This document shows positions 32,190 through 43,565 of a stretch of 64,000 nt of DNA, piece by piece; positions within the stretch are counted from its first letter, which is position 1; each line of letters begins with the position of its first letter. The DNA comes from Macrotis lagotis. Taxonomy: Eukaryota > Chordata > Mammalia > Peramelemorphia > Peramelidae. The notes under the pieces were generated by a model. That model saw nothing but the letters and a program-made list of their open reading frames with translations. It had not been told where the DNA came from and made no database searches. Both the position numbers and the translations under genes were made by a program. Location of the stretch: NCBI RefSeq assembly GCF_037893015.1, contig NC_133659.1:9440521-9504520 (forward strand), read 5' to 3'.

Positions 32190-32320
32190 CATATTCCCTT
32201 ATTAAAATAAAAATTCCTTAAGGATAAGGAGAGTCTTGCTTTTGATTGTGCTTAAATTCCCATGGCTTAAGTACAGAGGCTGATAGGGAGTGGGAATTTA
32301 AGAAATGCTTATTGACTTCA
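32190..32320 (+). repeat. L2 LINE 3' end, diverged
   Basis: AAAAATTCCTTAAGGATAAG and AAGAAATGCTTATTGACTTC resemble the L2 end blocks. Confidence 0.5.
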
Positions 32321-32580
32321 CTTTTTAAGAACCAGACAAGGGAAAAACAAACTCACTGGATGATTAATATTTCTTATTCTTGCAACTATTTTACATTATC
32401 TTCCAAAGTCTTCAGTGGGTTGTATGACCATACTGGTAGCAAAGGGGATAGTAGGAAGAGAAGATGCAAACCATAGCAACCAGTAGATGGAAGAAGAAGA
32501 GGATCTAGGCTAGGGCTCCAATTTCCAGTGAAGTGAAAAGATAGCATTTCAAATCAGATAATTTTACTAAGCAAAATTTA

Positions 32581-32687
32581 CTACTACTATTACTACTACT
32601 ACTACTACTGCCACTACTACTCTTACTATTACTATTACTACTACTGCTACTACTACTACTGTCACTACTACTCTTACTATTACTACG

Positions 32688-32757
<70 letters not shown>

Positions 32758-32782
32758 CTACTACTACTACCACTATCACTCT
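32581..32782 (+). repeat. (CTA)n array with (CTG)8 core
   Basis: About 200 bp of CTA, TTA and CTG triplets. An uninterrupted (CTG)8 lies at 32728-32751. Poly-valine and poly-alanine frames across it are artefacts. Confidence 0.97.
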
Positions 32783-32817
32783 TCCCTTTCTTCCTTCTCT
32801 TCCTTCTCCATCATCAA

Positions 32818-33045
32818 CTTCTGTTCAGTTGTTTCAGTCATGTCCAACACTGGGATTTTCTTAGCAAAGATACTAGAGTGGTTCTTTCTACTTCTTCCTC
32901 CAGCTCCTTTTACAAATGAGGAAGTTGAGCAAAAAGGATTAAGTGACTTGCCCAGAGTCATTCAGCTAGTAAATATTAGAGGCTTTATGCGAAGTAAGTT
33001 TTTCTTTGACAACAAATTCAATATTCTACCCACTTTGCCAATTAG
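32818..33045 (-). mobile_element. MAR1-type SINE
   Basis: Antisense tail GTTTCAGTCATGTCCAACAC, GGGATTTTCTTAGCAAAGAT, then AAGTGACTTGCCCAGAGTCA. The CTA array directly abuts its 3' side. Confidence 0.9.
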
Positions 33046-33149
33046 ATGATTCAAGATCATTGAAGAGAATTGAAGACAAATGATCTAAAAATATTTAATA
33101 ATGTGAAAATATTTAATAATTTTTATTATAATGATAAAATAGCTGCTAT

Positions 33150-33395
33150 TATTACACACCACTTACCATGTGCTAGGTATTGTGCTAAGAACTAAACAGT
33201 GATTATCTCATTTGATCCTCACAACACCCCTTGAGGTATAGGCTATTATTATCCACATTTTATATATGAAATTTAAGGAAACAGAAATTAAGTGGTTTTC
33301 CCAGTGTTACAAAGCCAGTAAAGTGTCTGAGCCATATTTGAACTTGAGTTTCCTTGATTCTAAACCTGGAGCTCTATCTATAACATATAGACTCA
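33150..33395 (-). repeat. MIR-type SINE, near full length
   Basis: TTACCATGTGCTAGGTATTG, TCATTTGATCCTCACAACAC, TTATTATCCACATTTTATAT and TTGAACTTGAGTTTCCTTGA cover the antisense consensus. Confidence 0.88.
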
Positions 33396-33609
33396 TAGTT
33401 GGCAATTATTAGGAGTGGTCATTCCCTAATGAGTCATTGAAAAAATCATGAATTCCAGGAATGGAAGAAGACTCACAGATCATATAATTCAATATTTTCT
33501 ATTGTGTGACTTGCAATAATTTTCTAAATAATTGATTCATCTCCTACTTGAGAATTCCATTGAAGATAAACTTATGCATCAAATATTCCCATTCCAATTC
33601 AAATCACTC

Positions 33610-34215
33610 CAAATAGATTTTCACATTATTTTTATTTTTAATTCATTTTAAAAAAGCCCAGTTCTTTCTATCCTTCTACTCTATCCATTACCTCCTAAAA
33701 AGGTAAGCAATAAGATATAAACTATAGATGTATATCATGTGACACTATTTCCATATTTCCATGTATTGCACAAATAAAACTAGAATAATGAGGAGAGTAA
33801 AAAAAAGGTTAAGCTTCATTGGGCACTTGGAGTTTATCAGATCTATAGATAGCATATTTTATATGAATCCTTTAGAATTGTCTTGGATCCCTTATATTAA
33901 TCAAAATAGTGAAATCTTTCACAAATGATTATCATGATAATACTGTTGTTACCATGCCTGATTCCACTAACTTCATTTCACATCAATTCATATGTCTTCC
34001 AAAGTTTTTTTTTTTCCTGAAACCATTTCCCTCATCATTTCTTATGGCACAGTAGTATTTCATTACAATTAAATACGTCAACTTGTTCAGTCATTCTCCA
34101 ATTGATGAATAGCCCTCAATTTTTTATTTTTTGCTTCCACAAAAAGACTTGCTATGAATATTTGTGTAAATAATTCCCCCCTTTTTCCTTTTATCTATTT
34201 GAGAATAGAATCGTG
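33610..34215 (-). mobile_element. L1 LINE 3' part (L1-d), decayed
   Basis: Antisense sequence covering the 3' UTR and ORF2 C-terminus. TTGTTCAGTCATTCTCCAATTGATGAATAG corresponds to the region encoding SIGE-x-L in the young L1 at 42.5 kb. Confidence 0.75.
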
Positions 34216-34385
34216 ATACACAGTCTATAACAGGATTGATAGGCCTTTTGGGGTCACTCCAAGTGGCAGGAAATTCTTCCTTATGCTGAACTGAAGTCTA
34301 ATACCTTGTAATCACTCACCAGCCCTGGTCCTAACTTCTGTGACAAAGATGGTTTGCATACCTTCCATGCAGAGGAAGTAGATTG
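34216..34385 (-). repeat. CR1/L3-type LINE fragment
   Basis: GCAGGAAATTCTTCCTTATG and CACCAGCCCTGGTCCTAACT are the antisense of the CR1/L3 aggaagaacttcc and agttaggac blocks. Confidence 0.5.
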
Positions 34386-35439
34386 ATTTTTTTGCAAGGT
34401 AAAAGTAATTAGATCCACCAGTCCTTACCTGGCAAATTTCAGTCTTGCTTACTAATTGCTTTGCATGAGTCATCAGCATTATGAGTTATTAAAATCATCG
34501 CATCCCCAAAGTTGTGTGTAGAACTTTTGAAAGATCTATTTTTTCTCAAAATAGCTCTTAAAACTATTTGAAAGAGACCTAGGCTAATGACTTAAGCATA
34601 TAACAATAGTTAAAATAATATATAGACATAATTCTGAGAAGGACTGATATTGAAGAATGTTGCAAAAGAAAAGAAGTTTTAAAAAACCGTACTTAATAAT
34701 GCCTAAATGTTTATATGATAAATCAGATGGGTGAAGTTGATTGGGATTTGTACCATAAAAGAGTTAATTATGATCCTTGGATCTATCAACTTAAAAGGCT
34801 TACAGTCACTTCTCTAAACATGAAGAATCTGCATCACAATGGAAAGCCAATCTGTGGCAATGGAGAATCATAGCAGCTCTGGAAAAAATCACACCACAGT
34901 TGTTGACTAGCAGAGAAACAACCCAGCAAAAATACCCCACAGAGAGAAAATCTCAAAGAGAAACTGCATAGCAGAGATCCAAATCACCAAAGAAAATAAT
35001 TAGCTTTTAATGAAAGAGCACAAGTTACCCCAGCTATGTTTGTTTCCAGACAAGGCAGGTCCTCTAAGCATGAAGTTTTTTTTTTATCCTCTTCCTGAAT
35101 ACTTCCCATCTATCACTGGAAATATGGTGATTCAGGGAATATCATACCTATGTATAAGCTATTGCTCATCATTTATTTTGCTTTTCTGCTTGATGACATA
35201 TTTTGTTTTTAAACTACTGTTTCCACTGGTGAAAGCAAAAATATTGGTGATTGATACCTTATAGGATGAGGAGATGCTCTTCCACAATGGAGTTTTCAGT
35301 AGAAAAGAACAGAGACTGGTTCAAAGCTTTTTGTCCAGATCAATCATTCCCAATTCTTTCAACCAGTTTTCACCTAGTCAGCTACTCAACCAACAAGTAT
35401 TTATTAAGCCAGGCCTTGTGTGAGGTCCATCGTGATGTT
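34386..35439. other. Unassigned sequence
   Basis: About 1 kb with nothing named. 34440-34560 has ACTAATTGCTTTGCATGAGTCATCAGC-like clustering and might be a conserved element, weakly. Confidence 0.4.
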
Positions 35440-35540
35440 AGTTGGTCCCATTGGAAAACAATCTAGCTTCTCAAACTTTTGGAAATGAGATCCCAAGAGC
35501 TAGACAACATACTCCCCTTGTGGTCTGACTAGGGCACAGT
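35440..35540 (-). repeat. CR1/L3-type fragment
   Basis: CCTTGTGGTCTGACTAGGGCACAGTAAA is the antisense of the CR1/L3 tctgccctggtcagaccac block. Confidence 0.55.
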
Positions 35541-35552
35541 AAACATTTATTA

Positions 35553-35852
35553 AGTCAGCTAGGTGGCTCAGTAGACAGATAGTGGGATCTGATATTAGAA
35601 AGATCTGAGGTCAAATTCAGTGTCAGACACTAGCAAGACCCTGGGCAAGTCATTTAACCTTTGTTTGCCTTAATCCATTGGAAAAGGAATTGGAAAACCA
35701 ATCTAATATCTTTGCCAAGAAAATTCCTTGTATAGTATCTAAGCACTATGATACATGAAGAGTTGGACACGACTGAACGACTGTACATCTTTGTCAATAA
35801 AAACCGAAATGGTTTCACAAAGAGCCAGCATGACTGAAACAATTGAACAAGA
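35553..35852 (+). mobile_element. MAR1-type SINE with duplicated tail
   Basis: Head AAGTCAGCTAGGTGGCTCAG and core CCTGGGCAAGTCATTTAACC. The RTE-type tail then occurs twice: TTTGCCAAGAAAATTCC ... GAGTTGGACACGACTGAACG (35706-35783), and TTTGTCAATAAAAACCG ... GAGCCAGCATGACTGAAACA (35787-35850). Confidence 0.88.
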
Positions 35853-35910
35853 GGAGCAAAGCACCTACAATGTACAGAGTTTAGTTTTAGACACTGGGAA
35901 AGTGAAATGG

Positions 35911-36679
35911 CATCATCATTGCCTGTATGAGTCTCCATTATTACATAGGATTGGGAGTGGGGAAAGTAGACTAGAACACAGATTAGTATAACCAAGGAAG
36001 AGCCTGGTCTTAAAAGAGAAATAAGGCCAAAAAAAGTGTTTTAGGACATCCTTTCCCCTCCTTCCTATCCACCTCCAATTCAATCTTTTACTTTAGCCTA
36101 TATGATGAAAAAAAAATTCTGCAGGGGAAATCTGCATACAATGGATAAGAAAAATCTCAAGAAAGAGATTGTAGAAACAAAGAGAATATTAGTTCTGATG
36201 AACAGGAAAAATATAAATTTTCTGCAGAGGCACATGGAGACTCAGAGAGAATCAACTAACATATTTTTGGAAAAAATTATATATATAAATATATACATAC
36301 AAAAAAATCATGTAATCCGGGGCATATAACACAGGAAGAATACAAAAATGATGTTGGAAGGATGTTTACATTTATAATTAATATGGAGACTTGGACTAAT
36401 CAGAAAGGGGTTTTAAAGCTCCAGTGCTTGGGGAAGGGGGAGGGTCAGAGAAGGAATACAGGCCCACTGCTTTGTTTGGATGGGATCATAAGTACTGACA
36501 AAAAAAGCAAGTTTGATATGCTTTGACTTTCTCTGTCAAAGCCAATGATTTATAGAGATTAAAGGAGAGATCAAAAGGAACTATTCTGAAGATGAAAGAA
36601 TATAAAGATGGAAATGCTATGAAATATCTTAGATGTCTTTGAGGGATTCAGATAACTTGGTTCAGGTGAACTATAGTCT
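35911..36679. other. Unassigned sequence
   Basis: An antisense L2 3' patch (CACCTACAATGTACAGAGTT) ends at about 35910; nothing recognised beyond it. Confidence 0.4.
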
Positions 36680-36880
36680 TGCTGTTCACTTATTTCAGTG
36701 ATGTCTGACTCTATGATTCCAATTGAGTTTTTCTTGGCAGAGATACTATAGTGGCCTGCCATTTTCTTCTCTACCTCCAGATGAGGAACTGAGGCAAACA
36801 GCATTAAGTGACTTCCCCAAAAAACTAGTGTCTAAGATTAGATTTGAACGCAGGTCTTCCTAAGTCACATAACCACCTTG
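36680..36880 (-). mobile_element. MAR1-type SINE
   Basis: TTTCAGTGATGTCTGACTCT, GTTTTTCTTGGCAGAGATAC, AGATGAGGAACTGAGGCAAA and TTGAACGCAGGTCTTCCTAA in antisense order. Confidence 0.9.
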
Positions 36881-37165
36881 AAGTACAGTCTTATATTGAA
36901 ATAACTAATGGACAGGACAAATTAGCCACTATCAGTGATGTATTCAAGATTGTGGTTTAAAAAAAGAGAGCCATGGAAAAACTAGGGAGGTACATTTTTT
37001 CAAAACTTTGAAAAAAGGGAAAAAAAATCAATTTTCAAACTAAGGGCAAATGGACCTAGACTTTGATTCCAGGAACAAGTCTAGAATACATTAGACATAA
37101 TGATCAAGTGCAAAAGGATGATGACTAGAAATAATCATTTAGTTTAATTAAGAATGGACCTAATC

Positions 37166-37311
37166 AAACTATTTTCTTCCTTCCTTCTTTCCTTTCTTCC
37201 CCCTTCCCTTCTTCCTTTTCTCCTTCCCTTAATCCCTCGATCTCTCTTTCACTCTTTCTTCTCTTCTTTTTCTCCTTTTCCTTTACCTTCTCTTTCCTTC
37301 TTCCTCCTCAG
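37166..37311 (+). repeat. Pyrimidine-rich tract
   Basis: CTTCCTTCC and TTTCTCC units with few purines. It could form a triplex, but no function is implied. Confidence 0.93.
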
Positions 37312-37654
37312 TTACTGGGGCTACCTTTCCTGTAACTTTTCAACTAAAGGTTAGAACACTCAGTCTGGGGTTTCTTATGGTGGAGTTTCTACTTTACATA
37401 GTATTGGTTCACCTTCAGTGATTTCTGTGGTTCTGTTCATTTTGAAATCATGTAACTCTTGGATAGTCCACAGTGTATTTAATTCACAATGTCTTTGGCA
37501 CTAATGACTCTAGCCTTCCAACCCACCTTCCCCAGACTCCTCTCTTTCCTACACCACACAAGGCTATCATTTAAGCCATTGGTTGGTCAAAGAGTGAATG
37601 ACAGGATCATAGATCTGAAAGGGATCTCATATAGAACAATCCTCTCATATTGTA
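37312..37654. other. Unassigned sequence
   Basis: Mostly unassigned. 37605-37650 resembles an antisense MIR end (ATAGATCTGAAAGGGATCTC). Confidence 0.4.
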
Positions 37655-37920
37655 GGCAACCAGGTGATATAGCAGAGAAAGCAGTAAACTTCCAGACAAG
37701 GAGACATAAGTTTCACTATGTCCTCATTCATATATTATGTTTGTGACCATCCAGAAGTCTTTATTCTTGGTTTCACCAACTTTAAAATGATGATAATTCT
37801 AATTACCTCACAGAGTTATTGCTAGAATCAAATGAGACAGGAGATGTAACACATTTTACAAACTTTTGTATAGCATGTTGAAGTTAGCTATTGTCATTAT
37901 CATAGTTATGATTATGATCA
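37655..37920 (+). repeat. MIR-type SINE with CAT-rich tail
   Basis: CCTCACAGAGTTATTGCTAG, AATCAAATGAGACAGGAGAT and AAGTTAGCTATTGTCATTAT are MIR 3' half blocks, ending in TCAT repeats. Confidence 0.65.
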
Positions 37921-38494
37921 TCTTCATCACCACTATTGTTGTCATGATTAAAGTTTAGGAAACTGTAGCCCATGAACTTACTTAGAGTATCATTAAGATA
38001 TTGTCATTAATTTTTTTCAACTTCTCTCTTTGGTGAACCATTTTATTGTCACTTTTCATTCATTGGAAGTTATATAAAGGATCAAAGGGAAGTTGTCAAG
38101 GTGATAAATAAAGCAATTACTCAATAAGCCTAAGTTAGTGAAAAGATGGTAGTAGAATTTGGGAAGGGAGGAAGGCATTTTGGGGAAAATATTGAGTCAT
38201 TTCTTTGAGTAAAATGCTTAGAGGATATCCAATCTTTTTCTAGATATAAAGTTTTGGAGTCATTTGTAGAAAGCTGACCTTTGGAACTTTTTGATGTTAG
38301 ATCAAGTTAGTTTGGAGGGAGAAAAGGGAAGGATCGATAACAGACACTTGAAGGATAATTAGACTTCATATCTTTGACATAAAGAACCAGCAAAGATGAT
38401 TGAAAAGGCAAAGTCACAAGTGTAGAAGGAAACCCCAGAATTAACAGAGTAAAAAAAAGACTGAGAAGAGAGAGAGAGTATCCAAGAGATGCAG
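37921..38494. other. Unassigned sequence
   Basis: No clear repeat. Confidence 0.45.
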
Positions 38495-40288
38495 ATGATC
38501 AATAAGGTCAAAATGTTAAAATCAAAAAAGAATTCGTATTTGTTAATAGAATAAAAAAATGACCATTTTACCCAACTTAATCTACTTATCCAGTCCTTTT
38601 GCAATCAAACTGCCAAACAATTATTTTATAGAGCTAGAAAAAATGACATGAAAATTTTTATGGAAAAGCAAAACCTCAAGAATATCAAGGTGATGAATTA
38701 AAAAAAAACAGAAAGGAATCTGATTTAGCCATACCGGATCTCAAACTATGTCATAAAGCAGAAGTTATCAAAACTATTTAGTAATGGCCAAGAAATAGAA
38801 TGGTGGATCAGAGAAATAGAATAGATTCTCAAGACTTAGTAGTAAGTAATTCTGATGACTTACTATTTGATAAATCAAAGACTCCAGCTTCTGGGATAAG
38901 AACTCACTATTGGGGAAAAAACTGCTGAGAAACTGGAAAAAAGTATAGCAAAAACTATAGAAAGCATAGACCAATAGCTCTTCCAAGGTAAGATAAGGAT
39001 GGGTACTTGATCTAGACATAAAGGGTAATAGCAAAACTCAATTAGAAGAGCAAGGAATCATTTGCCAGCCAGTTCTATGGAGAAGAGAAGAATTTATGAC
39101 CTAAGAAGAGAAAGAAAACATCATGAAATACAAAATAGTTTATTTTGATTACATTAAATTAAAAGGGTTTTGCACAAACAAAACCAATATGACCAAGATT
39201 AGAAGGAAAGCAGAAAGCTGGGAAACAATTTTTCTAGCCAGCGTTTCTAATAAAGGACCCGTTTCTAAAACTATATAGAGAACTGAGCCACAAGTCATTC
39301 CACAATTGAAAAATAGTCAAAAGATATCAAAAGACAGTTTTCAAAGGGCAAAGTTTAAGTTGTCTATCTATAGGCATGAAAATGCTCTGTCACTACTAAT
39401 TAGAAAAAGGTAAATTCAAAACCATGTCTGTGGCCCTATCTTACGCCAATCAGATTTTCTAATCGGACAGAAATCTGATAGTTGTTGGAGGGGATATAGG
39501 GCACCTATGAGACTAATTCAAGGCAGAGCTGTGAAGTGGTCCAAATGTCATGGACAGCAATTTGTAACTATGTCCAAAGGGCAAAAACACTTTGCATAGC
39601 CTTTGATCAACCAATATTACCACTACTAGGTCTATATTCTAGAAATTATAATAAAGGGAAAAAAGACCCCATGTACAAGAATATTCATAGCTGCTCATGG
39701 CAAAGAATTGGAAAATGGTGGAGAGCTCATCAGTTGGGCAATGGCTGAACAAGTTGTGGTTTGTGGGATGTGATGGAATATTATTATGCTGTAGGAAATG
39801 ATGAGCAGGCAGATTTCAGTCAAATAACTGGAAAAAGCATCGAAATTGGAGCTGAGTGAATTGAGCCTAACCAGGAGATCAGTATACATTTAAGGACAAA
39901 AATGTACTACAATCAGCTATGATAGGCTTAGTTCTCATCAGCAACACAGTGATCAAAGACAATTTTAGAAGACTTGTAATGAAAAATTCCATCCAGATCT
40001 ATGAACTATGGAATCTGATGGCAGATCAAACCATACTATTTTCACTTTTTAAAATTTGTTGAGGGCTTGTTTGTTATTACCTACTCAAGATTTTGCACTT
40101 TTCTCCTACTTCTGCTTTCCCAGTGTAATTAATAAGGAAATAAGAGTAACCTAGGGCAGATGACTCTCCAGCCTATGTTGGGGGGTGGGTGGGAGGAAAG
40201 GGTCAGAGGGCAAAAACTTAAAGAATGAATGGTACAAATTACCTTTATTTGGAAAAATATAAATAAAAATAAAGTTTAAAAAGATGAT
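38495..40288 (+). mobile_element. L1 LINE, 5'-truncated (L1-e)
   Basis: Carries the second half of ORF2 and the 3' UTR. Blocks include AGCTTCTGGGATAAGAACTC, GAAGGAAAGCAGAAAGCTGG and, in frame at 39536-39748, QPILPLLGLYSRN. It ends in AATAAAAATAAAG at about 40288. ORF2 is broken by stops. Confidence 0.9.
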
Positions 40289-40574
40289 TTAGAATTGAGA
40301 AAAATCCATGAGATATGGAAGTTAAGAAATCATTGATGACTTTGGAGAGAGTAGTTTCCATGAAATGATGAGGTTGGAGTCCAGACTAAAGAGGGTTTAA
40401 AACTGTTTGAGAGAATAAAGGGTATCAGTTCTGCTTCTCAAGGAGTTTAGTTGAAAAGAACAGAACAAATATATGATGATATGTATCAGAAATGGAAGAA
40501 AATGAGAGCATATATAAGAAGGGGGCATCATGGGAAATGAAAGACTAGAAGTGCATAATAATGAAATAGCCTCT

Positions 40575-40800
40575 GAGATGGTTCAAAGTGCTTCTGTAAA
40601 TTGAATTGAGTTTGAGTTTCACAATACTGTAAGATCAGGAGGCTGTTATTTTTGTTCTCATTCAGTAGAAGAGAAAACTGACAGATAACTCAAATATATT
40701 TTCCAATGTTCCACAAAATGTTTGTTCCAAAACTAGTAATAAATAGAACACAGGTTCTCTGGCTCTTCTTCCAGAGTTCTTCTCTGGACACTACTTTCCA
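40575..40800 (-). repeat. MIR-type SINE, weak
   Basis: AGTTTCACAATACTGTAAGA and AGTAGAAGAGAAAACTGACA are antisense MIR-like. Both ends are uncertain. Confidence 0.45.
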
Positions 40801-41492
40801 ATGTTGGCAATGGATTAAGAGTTTCCGCTCAACAGCTGTGAAGGAAAGATGAGCAGCAATCGATAAATCATGATTCACAAGTTGAATTTTAATTTCTACA
40901 ATCCATTTACTCCGTGACTAAAGGCCAGTCTTTCACCCCCTATGTGCCAGATTCCTGCTCATCAAATGAAAAAGACAGCTCTAATCAATCAACACTTATG
41001 TCATCATATTTGTTTAGTGTCTGATCATGTGCCTCTTAATTACTTGGTTGTAGGTGGATGGCCAGAAAGACTTTAGCTCCCAAAGGTACCTAACTTGTAT
41101 TTTGGGGACATTGTAGGCACTGAGATAGCTAAGCTCAGAATAGATGACACTGAATATGGTAGAAGAATCCCAGTTTGACTAATAGCTCAAATAATAATAA
41201 CTAACAATATTAAAGATTGCCCCAGGAGAGAATGGAGAAAATTCTGATGGATGTGGGGCTTAGATTTGACAAATAAAATGAGTCAGTCTTTTAACTCACC
41301 TGGAAACCCCATGATTATTTATAAGGTAAAAAATTCATCCAGAAGAAGGAGAAGATAATAGACATGAGATTGAGCAAAAAAAATATAAAAACAAAAAACA
41401 TATCCTTAAAAACAACAAAATAAAAAAAACAAAAAAATGAAATTGTACTATCTTCACAATTCAGAAATGATGTGCAATGACGTATAGAGTCA
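40801..41492. other. Unassigned sequence
   Basis: A-rich patch near 41380-41440; otherwise nothing recognised. Confidence 0.45.
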
Positions 41493-41700
41493 ATGTGGTC
41501 TAGGGGATAAAGCACTGGGCTTAGAATCAGCAAGATTTGGGTGGGAATGACATCTTAGATACATTACAGATATATGATCTGGGCATTTTATAAAACTAGC
41601 TCTCTGGGTCACATTTTTACCCATCTGAATAATGAGAAGCTTAGACTCACAGATGTCCAAGATTCCTTCAATTTCCAAATACATGATCCTATGATTCTGT
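41493..41700 (+). repeat. MIR-type SINE
   Basis: GTGGTCTAGGGGATAAAGCA, CTGGGCTTAGAATCAGCAAG and TACATGATCCTATGATTCTG keep MIR-like order, including the 3' atgatcctatga block. Confidence 0.65.
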
Positions 41701-42456
41701 GTTAGATAAGAATCCATTTCTTGACTATAGTCAATCAGCTAATTAAATCAGAAATAGAAAATCAGAATAGAAAATTTATTTATTACAGCTTCAAATGAAC
41801 ACATTTGGACATGTCAGTCTCTAAACTGGGAATGGCAAAAGGCAAACTTTGATGACCACATGTACATGTAAAAGTTTAAATAGTTACACCAATAAGAACT
41901 TCATAAACAAGCCCTAGAATATCCACAACAAGCTGTCATGGGCAGCAAACACAAATTCCTTGCCAGATGGGGAGAAATAAGCCAGACAAGGCCAACATTG
42001 GCTTAAAACAGAAATTTAATTGTTAAAAATCCTGAAGAAGTTAATGAGAGATGAAGAGGAGTGAGACCTCATTAAAAAGGTAAAAACAGTGGAAGTGAAA
42101 GTGAAAGAATAGCTTTGAGAGTATTTCTGTCATTCTTGAAGGTCCAAATGAACCCATAGTCCTCAAGGCAATAAGGTAACTGATAGGAAGTCAAAAATAT
42201 GTCAAGGAACACATTTGTTGATGTCTACATAACAACATTTAAATCATCTTTAGATATAAACATAGAATTTGTATTCTTATATCTTAGTTCCTTAAATGTT
42301 ATATGATGAAAAAAATGTGTTTTCATGTAAGGCAATGAAACAGAAAAGAGTGGGTTGACCAAATAACCCATATATTGAGGAAATATATTCAGAAGGTAAC
42401 ACAGTCTTAAAAGCATTAAATAATCACTTTCCAAGATATTTAAGGTAGAAGATTCT
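41701..42456. other. Unassigned sequence
   Basis: No repeat recognised. A GAAGTGAAAGTGAAAGAAT string at about 42089 resembles an interferon-response half-site pair, but a single match proves nothing. Confidence 0.45.
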
Positions 42457-42474
42457 AAAAGAATACCTTCCTGA
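42457..42474. repeat. Left target-site duplication of L1-f
   Basis: AAAAGAATACCTTCCTGA is repeated exactly at 43315-43332. The nick site reads CT/AAAA on the plus strand, close to the L1 endonuclease preference TT/AAAA. Confidence 0.96.
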
Positions 42475-42925
42475 GGATAATGATCATTGTTGGAAGGGAT
42501 GTGGGAAATCTGGGACACTATTACACTGTTGGTGGAGCTGTGAACTCATCCAACCCTTCTGGAGAGCTATTTGGAACTATGCCCAAAGGGCAACAAAAAT
42601 GTACATACCCTTTGACCCAGCAATACCACTACTGGGTCTATACCCTGAAGAGATGAGGAAAAAGGGTAAAAACATTACGTGTACAAAAATATTTATAGCA
42701 GCCCTGTTTGTGGTGGCAAGGAATTGGAAATCCAGTGAATGTCCTTCAATTGGGGAATGGCTTAGTGGGCTGTGGTGTATGTATGTCATGGAACACTATT
42801 GTTCTATTAGAAACCAGGAGGGATGGGATTTCAGGGAAACCTGGAGGGATTTGCATGAACTGATGCTGAGTGAGATGAGCAGAACCAGAAAAACACTATA
42901 CACCCTAACAGCAACATGGGAGTGA
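42475..42925 (+). pseudogene. L1 ORF2 C-terminal fragment, frame intact
   Basis: About 150 codons stay open from the truncation point to the stop at 42925. They read GTLLHCWWSCELIQPFWRA, IPFDPAIPLLGLYPEEM, NWKSSECPSIGEWLSGLW and LSEMSRTRKTLYTLTATWE. This is the ORF2 C-terminal segment after the reverse transcriptase. It lacks the endonuclease and RT domains and has no promoter of its own, so it is a dead fragment despite the clean frame. Confidence 0.93.
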
Positions 42926-43314
42926 TGTTAAACCTTGAAGGACTTGCTCATCTCATTGTTGCTCATCAGTGCAACAATTGGGAACAATTTTGGGCTGTCT
43001 GCAAAGGAGAGTACCATCTGTATCCAGATAAGTAGCTGTGGAGTTTGAACAAAGTACAAGGACTATTCCCTTCAATTTGGAAAAAAAAAAACAAATATCT
43101 TATTGTCTGTTCTTGTTACTTCTGAGAATTCTGTTCTCTTTAAGGATATGATTTCTCTCTCATCACACCCAAATTGGATCAAGGTAAAACATGGAAACAA
43201 AGTAAAGACTGACGGAGTGCTATCTGTGGGGTGGGGGTGGGAGAGGGAAGCAAGATTGGGGGAAAATTGTAAAACTCAAATAATATCTTTAATAAAAAAT
43301 AAATTTAAATTAAA
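42475..43314 (+). mobile_element. Young 5'-truncated L1 LINE (L1-f)
   Basis: An 840-bp L1 3' segment containing the ORF2 C-terminus, 3' UTR (G-rich GTGGGGGTGGGAGAGGGAAG block) and an A-rich end. It is bounded by a perfect 18-bp target-site duplication. Its reading frame is intact to the normal stop, unlike every other L1 here, so it is the youngest. The 14.2-kb fragment is a relative. Confidence 0.97.
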
Positions 43315-43332
43315 AAAAGAATACCTTCCTGA
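43315..43332. repeat. Right target-site duplication of L1-f
   Basis: Exact copy of 42457-42474, directly after the A-rich tail. Confidence 0.96.
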
Positions 43333-43374
43333 AATAAAAAGCAGATCCCCCAAATAATAGATAGTATCAAGTGT

Positions 43375-43565
43375 TTAGAGCTGGAAGAAACTTTTATAGG
43401 AGGTCATTGAACTCAACTCTTTCATTTTATAGATGAAGAAACTAAGATTCAAAGAGGTGATGAGAGCTAGCTATGATCATATGATAGAATTCAACTTGGG
43501 TCTTCATGACTTCAAGTTGAGTATTTTCTCCACTATCCCATGTAGCATCATCAAAATAAACTTTT
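43375..43565 (-). repeat. MIR-type SINE
   Basis: TTAGAGCTGGAAGAAACTTT, TCATTTTATAGATGAAGAAA and TTCAACTTGGGTCTTCATGA in antisense order. Confidence 0.75.

Noticed and set aside
32567-32779. Poly-valine/alanine open frame
   Set aside because: It is the translation of a CTA/CTG triplet array, not a protein. The same holds for the poly-Leu, Thr and Val frames at 52981-53333.
42088-42110. Interferon-stimulated response element (GAAGTGAAAGTGAAAG)
   Set aside because: A single short purine-rich match without promoter context or conservation data.
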